Source: Actinomycetota bacterium | GTDB taxonomy: Bacteria > Actinomycetota > Humimicrobiia > Humimicrobiales > Humimicrobiaceae | Length of the DNA: 5,982 nt | Reading direction: 5' to 3' | NCBI GenBank assembly: GCA_003486795.1 | Contig: DNFX01000187.1 | Span: forward strand, 5,346 to 11,327 | Part shown: positions 1-5,816 of the stretch, piece by piece | Numbering within the stretch: position 1 is the stretch's first letter | Layout of the letters: every line of letters begins with the position of its first letter | Made by a program: the position numbers and the translations under genes | The notes under the pieces: model-generated | The model's database searches: none | What the model saw: only the letters and a program-made list of their open reading frames with translations | Told to the model about the DNA's origin: nothing

Positions 1-3
1 AAA

Positions 4-47
4 ACATGAATAGGCATTGCTATGATGCCTATTCATGTGCTTTTTTT
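4..47 (+). terminator. Intrinsic (rho-independent) terminator
   Basis: Positions 4-17 (ACATGAATAGGCAT) and 25-38 (ATGCCTATTCATGT) are a perfect 14-bp inverted repeat around a 7-nt loop. After GC at 39-40 comes a run of seven T at 41-47. This is the standard form of an intrinsic terminator for transcription entering from the left. The gene it serves lies outside the window. The A run at 1-4 is short, so termination on the opposite strand is possible but weaker. It separates the upstream unit from the Mrp gene. Confidence 0.88.
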
Positions 48-91
48 AAAATAGTAAATAATATTTTATATAAAAAATATATATATTTTAA

Positions 92-99
92 AGGTGGAT
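92..99 (+). promoter_or_regulatory. Ribosome binding site choosing the Mrp start
   Basis: The stretch AAAGGTGGAT just before ATG at 100 pairs with the AGGTG part of the anti-Shine-Dalgarno tail, which normally sits close to the start codon. The in-frame GTG at 94 lies inside this site and has no site of its own upstream, so ATG 100 is the better start. Confidence 0.55.
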
Positions 100-930
100 A
101 TGCAGCAGAATAATGAAATAATGGACAGAATAGAAGAAGAAAACAGAGCAATAACAAAAAATATTTCTAAAATAAAGAACAAGTTTATTGTTTTAAGCGG
201 CAAAGGAGGAGTAGGCAAAACTACATTTTCTGTAAATCTTGCAAGCTATTTTGCTGGCAAAGGATATATGACCGGTTTGCTTGATGTAGATATACATGGT
301 CCGAATGTAAATAAAATGCTGGGTCTAGGAAGTAAAGGGCTTATGCAGAAGGATGGCAGAATAATTCCAATTGTTACAGATGAAAACCTTAAGGTAGTAA
401 GTACTGCTTCCGTAATAGGTGATCCCGATACTCCTTTAATATGGAGAGGTCCTTTGAAAATGAAACTAATAAAGCAGTTTCTTTCAGAGGTTAACTGGGG
501 GGAGCTTGATTTTTTAATTATTGACTCACCGCCGGGAACCGGAGATGAACCATTAAGCGCAATACAGCTGATAAAAGATATCAGGGGAGCGATAATCATA
601 ACAACTCCGCAGGAGGTATCAATACTTGATGCAAGGAAAAGCATAATTTTTGCCAGAACCTTAAATATTCCATATATAGGCCTGGTTGAGAATATGAGTG
701 GACTTGTGTGCCCTCACTGCAATAAAGAGATAGAATTGTTCGGAACAGGCATTGCAGAAGAAACATCAAAGGAAATGGAAATTGAATTTCTTGGAAAAAT
801 TCCGATGGACCCTGAGATTGTAAAGCTCAGCGATAACGGGAAAACATTTATTTCCAGCAAAAAGCAATCACCCATAGCGGATGCTTTCAATATCATAGCT
901 GAAAAAATAATTGCAAAATCTGTATTATAA
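100..930 (+). CDS. Mrp/NBP35-family Fe-S cluster carrier P-loop ATPase
   Basis: Cytosolic ParA/MinD-superfamily ATPase of the Mrp/ApbC/NBP35 family; characterised members bind a [4Fe-4S] cluster at a dimer interface and pass it to target proteins. From ATG 100 it is 276 aa. About 28 charged residues come first, then the deviant Walker A motif GKGGVGKTT (residues 34-42), LDVDIHGPN shortly after, the switch/Walker B stretch IDSPPGTGDEP from about 141, and the CPHC motif (C204, C207), the family's cluster-binding pair. The Cys-rich N-terminal ferredoxin-like region of eukaryotic NBP35 is absent, as in most bacterial Mrp proteins. An in-frame GTG at 94 would add two residues but sits in the ribosome binding site. 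It is separated by 116 bp from the next gene, so it may be transcribed separately or be the first gene of the operon. In ORP loci an Mrp-type ATPase is one of the partners. The family is certain; the client protein is inferred. Confidence 0.95.
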   Translation: MQQNNEIMDRIEEENRAITKNISKIKNKFIVLSGKGGVGKTTFSVNLASYFAGKGYMTGLLDVDIHGPNVNKMLGLGSKGLMQKDGRIIPIVTDENLKVVSTASVIGDPDTPLIWRGPLKMKLIKQFLSEVNWGELDFLIIDSPPGTGDEPLSAIQLIKDIRGAIIITTPQEVSILDARKSIIFARTLNIPYIGLVENMSGLVCPHCNKEIELFGTGIAEETSKEMEIEFLGKIPMDPEIVKLSDNGKTFISSKKQSPIADAFNIIAEKIIAKSVL

Positions 931-1046
931 TATTTTTGAGATTTCCATTAAATTAATGATTTTTAATAAATACAAATATTTATCAGAAATTATAATTTTA
1001 AGAGTCTAATTAAACCTATGATTTTTGATAAAAACAGGAATTTACA

Positions 1047-1943
1047 ATGAGTTCAGGAATGAAAATAACATCATTAACAGATAACAGTGTTTATGTCCCA
1101 GGATTAAAAGCAGAACATGGTTTATCGCTTTTTATAGAAACCGTTAATGATAAAATACTTTTTGACTGCGGACAGAGCGGTATACTGCTGGAGAATGCTG
1201 AAAAATCAGGCATAGATTTAAAAGAAACAAACAAAATAGTTATCAGCCACGGACATTATGACCATACCGGCGGTCTTATGGATGTCCTGAAATATATTGG
1301 AAAAGAAACCAGAGTCTATTGCAGTCCGAAAATATTTGAAAATAAAATGGCAGGAACAAAAAACGGAGAAGAAATAAAAGGATTTCGGTATGTGGGGATT
1401 TCTGGTAAAAAACAAGAATTTGAGGAATACGGTGCAGTTTTTAACTTCATAGAACAGTCTAGTGAAATCAGCAGAAATATTTTTTTAAGCGGAGCAGTAA
1501 AAAGGGTTTTTCCCAACCAGGAAGAAGGAAACTGTTTTTTTATAAAAGAAAACGGCCTTACTCTTACTGATGAAATGTCAGATGAGATTTCCCTGTATTA
1601 CTTTGATGAAGATATAAATCTGATAATAACTGGTTGTGCCCACAAAGGGATTATAAACATTATCCTTCATTCAGAAGAGATAGCAGAAAAAATGATTTTG
1701 AAAGATAAGGATAAAGCTGATAAAAAAAGCAGGCATTTATCCCGGAAATTCATAATAGGCGGGTTTCATCTTGCTGGTGAAAATAGTGAATATATTGAAA
1801 AAGTCATAAAAGAGTTTGAGAAATTTGAAATAAAAAAAATAATCCCGATGCACTGTACGGGATTTAATGCTTCGTGTTCACTTAAAAACGCATTTAGGGA
1901 TAAATGCGAATTCGGCAGAACAGGTCTTGTAATTGATATATAA
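1047..1943 (+). CDS. MBL-fold metallo-hydrolase (COG1237-like)
   Basis: A 298-aa metallo-beta-lactamase-fold protein with no signal peptide, so probably cytosolic. The metal-binding signature is H68-x-H70-x-D72-H73 within SHGHYDHTGG. Further likely ligands or family motifs are H199 in TGCAHKG, H241 in GGFHL and H269 in IIPMHCTG. The TGCAHKG and GGFHL motifs resemble the COG1237 group, often annotated as a dihydropterin-aminobenzene-phosphate synthase-like hydrolase after an archaeal methanopterin enzyme. Substrates of most bacterial members are unknown, and I do not assign the archaeal reaction here. A lysine/aspartate-rich insertion lies at about residues 214-231. ATG 1047 follows AGGAA at 1036-1040 with 6 nt spacing; a second ATG four codons on has no well-placed site. 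It is followed after 17 nt by the radical SAM gene. Genes of this type occur beside MinD/NifX-like genes in other anaerobes, from my recollection. Confidence 0.9.
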   Translation: MSSGMKITSLTDNSVYVPGLKAEHGLSLFIETVNDKILFDCGQSGILLENAEKSGIDLKETNKIVISHGHYDHTGGLMDVLKYIGKETRVYCSPKIFENKMAGTKNGEEIKGFRYVGISGKKQEFEEYGAVFNFIEQSSEISRNIFLSGAVKRVFPNQEEGNCFFIKENGLTLTDEMSDEISLYYFDEDINLIITGCAHKGIINIILHSEEIAEKMILKDKDKADKKSRHLSRKFIIGGFHLAGENSEYIEKVIKEFEKFEIKKIIPMHCTGFNASCSLKNAFRDKCEFGRTGLVIDI

Positions 1944-1950
1944 GTAATAA

Positions 1951-1956
1951 AGGAAA
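1951..1956 (+). promoter_or_regulatory. Ribosome binding site for a GTG start
   Basis: AGGAAA lies in the 17-nt gap after the MBL gene and 4 nt before GTG 1961. It supports that GTG as the start, and the resulting N-terminus (MKNIFYGPVFSRRFG) is the expected one for this radical SAM family. Confidence 0.65.
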
Positions 1957-1960
1957 TCAA

Positions 1961-2917
1961 GTGAAAAATATATTTTACGGTCCGGTATTTTCCAGAAGAT
2001 TCGGGTATTCTTTAGGTATAGATCTTACACCATACAAAATATGCAGTTTCGACTGTATATACTGCCAGCTCGGGAAAACAACATGTAAAACTACAGAGAT
2101 TAAAAGATATACAGACATAGACTATGATAATTTCAAAAAAGATCTTTTACAGATAATAAATAGTTCATCCGTAATAGACTATATAACTTTTGCCGGTTCA
2201 GGTGAACCTACACTTTCATCGGATTTAAAAGACCTTATAAAAATAACAAAAGAAATAACAGAAATACCTGTAATTGTTCTTACAAATGGAAGCGGATTTT
2301 CCAGTGACAGTGTGATTGATGCAGTTTCAGTTTCTAATGCAGTAAAGATATCTATTGATGCATCGGATGAAATCTCTTTTAAGAAAATAAACAAACCACA
2401 TGAAAGCATTACATTTGATTCTTTTATCAGTGGTGTCAAAAAATTTTTTAATAAATATAACGGTGAAATATTTATTGAAACAATGCTTCTGAAAGGTCTC
2501 AATGACAGTGACGGGTCCTTTGAGAATTTTAAAAAACTTTTTAAAGAGATACCTTTCTTTTACGATAAGGTAAAAAAAATTCATTTGAATAATCCTTTCA
2601 GGCTTCCTGAATCGTATGGTATACTGAAATCATCTGAGGGGCAGACGGAGAAATTTATGACTTTATTACCCGGAAAGACGGAGATAATAAAAATTTCAAA
2701 AAATCACGGAACTGCACTAAAGCACCTGCATGAAGAAGATCTGCTTTTAAAAATACAGGAGATTATAAAAAGACGTCCGTGTACTGCAAAAGATATCAGC
2801 CAGAGTCTGAATATAAATATAAATGAATCGATAAAAATGCTGACATATCTTATAAATGAAAACAAGGTTTATTATAATATTAAAGAAGCAGAAAAATTAT
2901 TTTTTCTTAAAAGATAG
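1961..2917 (+). CDS. Radical SAM protein with C-terminal winged helix (COG0731-like)
   Basis: A 318-aa protein. The radical SAM cluster motif CSFDCIYC gives C28-x3-C32-x2-C35. It is preceded by GPVFSRRFGYSLGIDL, a hallmark of the COG0731-like group, and followed by the SAM-binding stretch GSGEPTL (79-85) and VLTNGS (106-111). Residues about 258-316 look like a winged helix-turn-helix domain (RRPCTAKDISQSLN as the helix-turn-helix part). COG0731 takes its name from the wyosine tRNA enzyme TYW1, but that modification is archaeal and eukaryotic. Bacterial members with this C-terminal domain have no proven reaction that I know of. The extra cysteine C42 lies close to the cluster motif but is not part of it. 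GTG start, 17 nt after the MBL gene and 29 nt before the NifX-like gene, so probably cotranscribed. It may modify a protein or cofactor made by the neighbouring genes; that is inference from position only. Confidence 0.9.
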   Translation: MKNIFYGPVFSRRFGYSLGIDLTPYKICSFDCIYCQLGKTTCKTTEIKRYTDIDYDNFKKDLLQIINSSSVIDYITFAGSGEPTLSSDLKDLIKITKEITEIPVIVLTNGSGFSSDSVIDAVSVSNAVKISIDASDEISFKKINKPHESITFDSFISGVKKFFNKYNGEIFIETMLLKGLNDSDGSFENFKKLFKEIPFFYDKVKKIHLNNPFRLPESYGILKSSEGQTEKFMTLLPGKTEIIKISKNHGTALKHLHEEDLLLKIQEIIKRRPCTAKDISQSLNININESIKMLTYLINENKVYYNIKEAEKLFFLKR

Positions 2918-2935
2918 AAAATAATGATATTTAGA

Positions 2936-2941
2936 AGGAGG
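2936..2941 (+). promoter_or_regulatory. Strong ribosome binding site for a TTG start
   Basis: A full AGGAGG lies 5 nt before TTG 2947. There is no nearby in-frame ATG, and the TTG gives the canonical MKIAV N-terminus of NifX-like proteins. The rare start codon with a perfect site suggests tuned translation. Confidence 0.8.
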
Positions 2942-2946
2942 CTGTT

Positions 2947-3324
2947 TTGAAAATTGCTGTAACTACTGAAGATAATATGGTTTTTCCCCATTTCGGGAGA
3001 AGTCCGCAGTTTACAATTTACAATGTTGAGGATAAAAAGATAAAAAGCAAAGAGGTTGTAGATAATCCTGGCCATGAAATAGGAGTTATCCCTGAGTTTT
3101 TAAAAAACAAAGGAGTTGAGCTAATTATAACAGGCGGAATGGGAATGAGGGCCCGGGAGCTTTTCAGTCAGTATAATATTGAATGTTATGTGGGTATTGA
3201 AGGTTTTTCTGACGATGCAGTAAAAGCATATATAAATAATGAACTTGAAAGAAAAGACAGCATCTGTACGCCAGGAAGCGGAAAAGGCATGGGTGTTGAA
3301 AAAGGCGAATGCCATCATATATAA
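2947..3324 (+). CDS. NifX/NifB-like Fe-Mo cofactor-binding domain protein, with Cys/His tail
   Basis: A 125-aa single-domain protein of the dinitrogenase Fe-Mo cofactor biosynthesis family (NifX, NafY C-domain, MTH1175, ORP; Pfam PF02579). Seen: MKIAVTTEDN at the N-terminus, the PHFGRSPQF motif (14-22) common to the family, and LIITGGMGMRARELF (59-73) at the second conserved glycine turn. The core ends near residue 102 and is followed by a tail with C107 and a terminal C122-H123-H124 that could bind a metal. The neighbouring paralogue at 3727 lacks such a tail. NifX-like proteins carry metal-sulfur cofactors or their precursors. No nif structural genes are in the window, so a role in nitrogen fixation is unsupported; an ORP-like role is more likely. 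The start is TTG. The 117-bp gap that follows is the largest between genes 2 and 9. Confidence 0.9.
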   Translation: MKIAVTTEDNMVFPHFGRSPQFTIYNVEDKKIKSKEVVDNPGHEIGVIPEFLKNKGVELIITGGMGMRARELFSQYNIECYVGIEGFSDDAVKAYINNELERKDSICTPGSGKGMGVEKGECHHI

Positions 3325-3430
3325 GAAATCTGCAGAAAGCATTTAAGGAAAAAATACCTGCAGACAGGAAAAGAGCAAATAGAATATAAAAATATATTAG
3401 TGAAAGACTAAAATTAAAACGAGTCAGTTA

Positions 3431-3438
3431 AAGGAGGG
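3431..3438 (+). promoter_or_regulatory. Strong ribosome binding site for the Gly/Arg zinc-ribbon protein
   Basis: AAGGAGGG ends 3 nt before ATG 3442. Among the sites in this window it is one of the closest to the ideal sequence, which suggests the small protein is well translated and fixes its start. Confidence 0.7.
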
Positions 3439-3441
3439 AAA

Positions 3442-3699
3442 ATGCCAAGAGGAGACGGAACAGGACCTGCTGGACAGGGTCCAGGAACAGGAAGAGGTCT
3501 GGGAATAGGAGGAGCCGGCTCAGGAAGAGGCGGCGGAATGGGCAGAGGTGCCGGACAGGGCAGGATGGGAGGCCAGGCTGCCGGTATCGGAGGTTATTGT
3601 GTGTGCCCGAGCTGTGGTGAAAAAGTGCCCCATCAGCAGGGAGTACCATGCAATCAGATTGAATGCCCAAAATGCGGCACTACTATGACAAGAGAATAA
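3442..3699 (+). CDS. Small Gly/Arg-rich protein with C-terminal zinc ribbon (DUF5320-like N-terminus)
   Basis: An 85-aa protein with two distinct halves. Residues 1-51 are low-complexity, about half glycine with five arginines and one acidic residue; the opening MPRGDGTGPAGQGPGTGRG resembles the DUF5320-type proteins found beside NifX-like genes in anaerobes. Residues 52-85 hold a CPxCG pair (C55/C58) and a second pair, C75/C78 in CPKCG, fitting a four-Cys zinc ribbon or rubredoxin-like knuckle. C53 and C70 are extra. The base composition is much richer in G and C than its neighbours because of the glycine codons, so this need not mean transfer. It lies between the two NifX-like genes, 27 nt before the second. 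The function is unknown; a metal-binding or scaffolding part of the complex is my inference. A real gene is supported by the strong ribosome binding site, the paired CxxC motifs and its place in the operon. Confidence 0.88.
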   Translation: MPRGDGTGPAGQGPGTGRGLGIGGAGSGRGGGMGRGAGQGRMGGQAAGIGGYCVCPSCGEKVPHQQGVPCNQIECPKCGTTMTRE

Positions 3700-3726
3700 G
3701 ACATTGGTTTGATTAAGGAGTAAAAG

Positions 3727-4098
3727 ATGAAAATATGTATATCTTCTACAGGTGATAATGTTGATTCTTCTGTAGATCCAAGATTCGGAAGATGCCCTTT
3801 CTTTCTGATTTATGATGACAGTACTGAAAATTATGAATTCATTTCAAATTCAAGCAGAAATGCAATGGGCGGTGCAGGAATACAGGCAGCGCAGGAAGTC
3901 ATTTCCAAAGGTGTGGAAGCGGTAATAACTGGAAATATCGGTCCCAATTCCTACAGGGTATTTGAAAGTGCAAAAATAAAGATATATACAGGTGTAAGCG
4001 GACCGATAAAAGAGGCAATCGCGAAGTATAAAGCAAATCAGCTGACATCTACTTCCGGTCCCAGTGTGCAGTCTCATTACGGTATGGGTAAAGAATAA
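3727..4098 (+). CDS. NifX/NifB-like (ORP/MTH1175-type) cofactor-binding protein
   Basis: A 123-aa second member of the dinitrogenase Fe-Mo cofactor family. Seen: MKICISSTGDNVDSSVDPRFGRCPFF (in two parts, residues 1-16 and 17-26), GGAGIQAAQEVISKGVEAV (48-66), the glycine turn GNIGPNS (69-75), and a Ser/Thr/Gly-rich tail without cysteines. The DPRFGR and GGAGIQAAQ motifs are closer to MTH1175 and the Desulfovibrio ORP proteins than to the paralogue at 2947, which has HFGR and a shortened middle. ORP holds a Mo-Cu-S cluster without a protein cysteine ligand, so the lack of conserved cysteines other than C4 and C23 does not argue against cofactor binding. ATG start with AAGGAG at 3715-3720, 6 nt upstream. 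It lies 27 nt after the zinc-ribbon gene and 15 nt before the first MinD-type ATPase. The family is certain; the metal is unknown. Confidence 0.92.
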   Translation: MKICISSTGDNVDSSVDPRFGRCPFFLIYDDSTENYEFISNSSRNAMGGAGIQAAQEVISKGVEAVITGNIGPNSYRVFESAKIKIYTGVSGPIKEAIAKYKANQLTSTSGPSVQSHYGMGKE

Positions 4099-4102
4099 AA
4101 AC

Positions 4103-4108
4103 GGAGGT
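4103..4108 (+). promoter_or_regulatory. Ribosome binding site for a GTG start
   Basis: GGAGGT lies in the 15-nt gap and 5 nt before GTG 4114. It fixes the start at the expected MIISVASGKGG N-terminus of this ATPase family. Confidence 0.75.
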
Positions 4109-4113
4109 TACAA

Positions 4114-4953
4114 GTGATTATTTCAGTTGCCAGCGGAAAAGGAGGGACTGGAAAGACTACTGTTTCTGTAGCGCTTGCCCAGTCCCTGGGATATTGTAAT
4201 TTTTATGATTTTGATGTCGAGGCACCAAATTCTGATATTTTTCTTAAGCCAGACATCAACCATTATCAGAAAGTATATGTAAAATACCCTTATTTCATTA
4301 AAAAAGAAGGAGTATCTTTTAAAGCATGCTCGGACTTCTGTCATTTTAATGCGATTGCTTCAATTAATGAAGACTATATTTTTTTTGAAGAACTCTGTCA
4401 CGGATGCGGAGGTTGTATACTTGTAGGTCCTGAGGGCTATGTCAGGGAAAAAGATGCTGAAGTTGGTGAAATAAGCAAGGGTTTTAAAAGTCCTGGCATT
4501 TATTTTTTTATGGGGAATTTAAAGCCAAAAAGCATGCGAACTTCCAATATCCAGGTAGATCTTGAGAAAATGCTGGACAGAAGCCAGACTGTTATAATTG
4601 ACAGTCCTCCAGGAAATTCATGCAGTATGGTAAATGCTGTCAAAAATTGTGATTACTGCATACTGGTTACAGAGCCTACTCCGTACGGACTGAGTGATTT
4701 AAAGATTTCAATCGATGTTCTTAAAAACTTAGATAAAAAATTTGGAATTATTATAAATCGTGACGGGATCGGAAATAAAGAGCTTGAAGATTTCTGCAGA
4801 CAGAATTCATATAAAATACTCTTAAAAATCCCTAATGATATAAATATTGCAAAAACTTATTCAAAAGGTGGTTCTCTTCTTGATTGGGATCCGAAAATGA
4901 AAGACAAGTTTTTAGGGATAATCGATGGAATAAGAGAGGAAGTGGGCAGATGA
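4114..4953 (+). CDS. MinD-superfamily P-loop ATPase with partly degenerate ferredoxin insertion (COG1149-like)
   Basis: A 279-aa cytosolic ATPase of the MinD/ParA superfamily, of the type with an inserted two-cluster ferredoxin domain. Seen: deviant Walker A SGKGGTGKTT (7-16, with the signature Lys K9), FDVEAPNSDIFLKP (33-46), ferredoxin insertion about 63-110, IDSPPG (162-167) and EPTPYGLSDL after it. In the insertion only C72, C76, C95, C98 and C101 remain of the usual eight cysteines. The first two cysteines of motif I are replaced (G66, F69 by alignment to the family pattern) and the last of motif II is G105 (VGPEG instead of VCPEG). C76 with C95, C98 and C101 is the complete ligand set of one [4Fe-4S] cluster; the other cannot form normally. 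Starts at GTG and ends in ATGA overlap with the paralogue at 4950, so equal synthesis and a heterodimer are plausible. Proposed role: cluster- or electron-handling ATPase for the NifX-like proteins. Confidence 0.93.
   Translation: MIISVASGKGGTGKTTVSVALAQSLGYCNFYDFDVEAPNSDIFLKPDINHYQKVYVKYPYFIKKEGVSFKACSDFCHFNAIASINEDYIFFEELCHGCGGCILVGPEGYVREKDAEVGEISKGFKSPGIYFFMGNLKPKSMRTSNIQVDLEKMLDRSQTVIIDSPPGNSCSMVNAVKNCDYCILVTEPTPYGLSDLKISIDVLKNLDKKFGIIINRDGIGNKELEDFCRQNSYKILLKIPNDINIAKTYSKGGSLLDWDPKMKDKFLGIIDGIREEVGR
4935..4953 (+). promoter_or_regulatory. Translational coupling site between the two MinD-type ATPase genes
   Basis: AGAGGAAG at 4935-4942 lies inside the upstream gene, 7 nt before ATG 4950. 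That ATG shares ATGA (4950-4953) with the upstream stop TGA. A longer reading from ATG 4884 would add 22 residues unlike the family and overlap the upstream gene by 70 nt, so it is rejected. Confidence 0.75.
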
Positions 4954-5816
4954 AACAAATGACTATAATAAGCGGCAAAGGCGGAACTGGAAAAACTACA
5001 CTTGCTTCAAATTTTATAAGACTTGCAAAGAATCACGTGGCTGTCGATGCAGATGTAGATGCTGCCAATCTGTATATACTATTAAAACCCACTATTCTTC
5101 AAACTCAGGAATTCACAGGCGGTCCTGTTGCGTATCTTAAAGGTGAGTGCATAAATTGTGGCAGATGTGAGGAGTTATGCAGATTTGATGCAATAAGCGA
5201 TTCTCTTAAAGATATAAAATTCGATTCTTTAAAATGTGAAGGCTGCGGAGTCTGCGAATATGTCTGTCCGGTAGATGCGATAGGGCTTGAAGCAGAAAAA
5301 CAGGGCGAATATTATATATCCGATACAGTTTTTGGAAAATTTGTACATGCAAGACTTGACCCGGGGGCAGAAAACTCAGGAAAGCTTGTTACGATTGTAA
5401 GAAATGTTGCAGAAGATGTTGCTTACAAAGAAAACAAAGACCTTATAATAATTGACGGCGCACCGGGGATAGGCTGTTCTGTGATAGCTTCCTTAAATGG
5501 TGTTGATTTTGTAGTTATAATAATCGAACCCACACTATCAGGGATAAGTGATTTTTTGAAGATATATGATGTCGTCAAATTTTTCGGGATAAAGCCATTT
5601 GTGGTAATAAATAAGAAAGATTTAAACGAAGAAAACCGGCAGAAAATAATAAGGTTCTGCAGTTCTGCAAATACTGAAATAATCGGGGAAATACCTTATG
5701 ACGAAAGAATACCATTTAATCTTGCCAACAATACTTTCGCTGTAGATGACACAGAAAGTATCGCAGGAAAGGAAATAAAGAATATTTGGGAGAAGATAGT
5801 GTCTTCAGAATTATAG
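4950..5816 (+). CDS. MinD-superfamily P-loop ATPase with intact 2[4Fe-4S] ferredoxin insertion (COG1149-like)
   Basis: A 288-aa paralogue of the preceding gene. Seen: deviant Walker A SGKGGTGKTT (8-17), VDADVDAANLYILLKP (32-47), and a full two-cluster ferredoxin insertion with C67, C70, C73, C77 and C96, C99, C102, C106 followed by P107. Then come the Walker B/switch stretch IIIDGAPGIGCS and VVIIIEPTLSGISDF. By family knowledge such proteins couple ATP binding to movement of electrons or clusters, but no reaction is proven for most. In Desulfovibrio two ATPases of this kind are part of the ORP complex and were linked to cell-division positioning (recalled from the literature). ATG 4950 gives the normal N-terminus, MKQMTIISGKGG. 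The ATGA overlap with the previous gene suggests coupled translation and a heteromeric partnership. The next gene probably begins inside the 3' end of this one. Confidence 0.94.
   Translation: MKQMTIISGKGGTGKTTLASNFIRLAKNHVAVDADVDAANLYILLKPTILQTQEFTGGPVAYLKGECINCGRCEELCRFDAISDSLKDIKFDSLKCEGCGVCEYVCPVDAIGLEAEKQGEYYISDTVFGKFVHARLDPGAENSGKLVTIVRNVAEDVAYKENKDLIIIDGAPGIGCSVIASLNGVDFVVIIIEPTLSGISDFLKIYDVVKFFGIKPFVVINKKDLNEENRQKIIRFCSSANTEIIGEIPYDERIPFNLANNTFAVDDTESIAGKEIKNIWEKIVSSEL

Noticed and set aside
94..99. GTG 94 as the Mrp start codon
   Set aside because: It lies inside the AAAGGTGGAT ribosome binding site and has only AT-rich sequence upstream, so ATG 100 is preferred. The difference is two residues.
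991..996. TATAAT as a promoter -10 box for the MBL gene
   Set aside because: The hexamer is perfect, but no -35-like sequence lies 16-18 bp upstream, and such matches are expected by chance in DNA this AT-rich. A promoter in the 931-1046 gap remains possible.
2179..2502. Minus-strand reading frame of 107 codons inside the radical SAM gene
   Set aside because: It overlaps the conserved SAM-binding region on the other strand and shows no recognisable family motif.
3428..3670. Minus-strand reading frame opposite the zinc-ribbon gene
   Set aside because: It is the mirror of the Gly-rich codons, giving Leu/Pro/Phe-rich sequence with no ribosome binding site, while the plus strand has a strong one and paired CxxC motifs.
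2947..4098. Nitrogen-fixation (nif) cluster
   Set aside because: NifX-like domains are present, but no nitrogenase structural, NifE/N or NifB radical SAM gene is in the window, and the radical SAM protein here is of a different family. The pair of ferredoxin ATPases fits an ORP-like locus better.
4884..4949. Extended N-terminus of the second MinD-type ATPase from ATG 4884
   Set aside because: The 22 added residues are out-of-frame readthrough of the previous gene's 3' end, lie before the normal MKQMTIISGKGG start, and the ATG 4950 start has its own ribosome binding site and an ATGA overlap.
4114..5816. Min system cell-division ATPase MinD
   Set aside because: The P-loop is of MinD type, but the ferredoxin insertion and the absence of MinC or MinE and of a membrane-targeting helix place these proteins in the Fe-S ATPase group.
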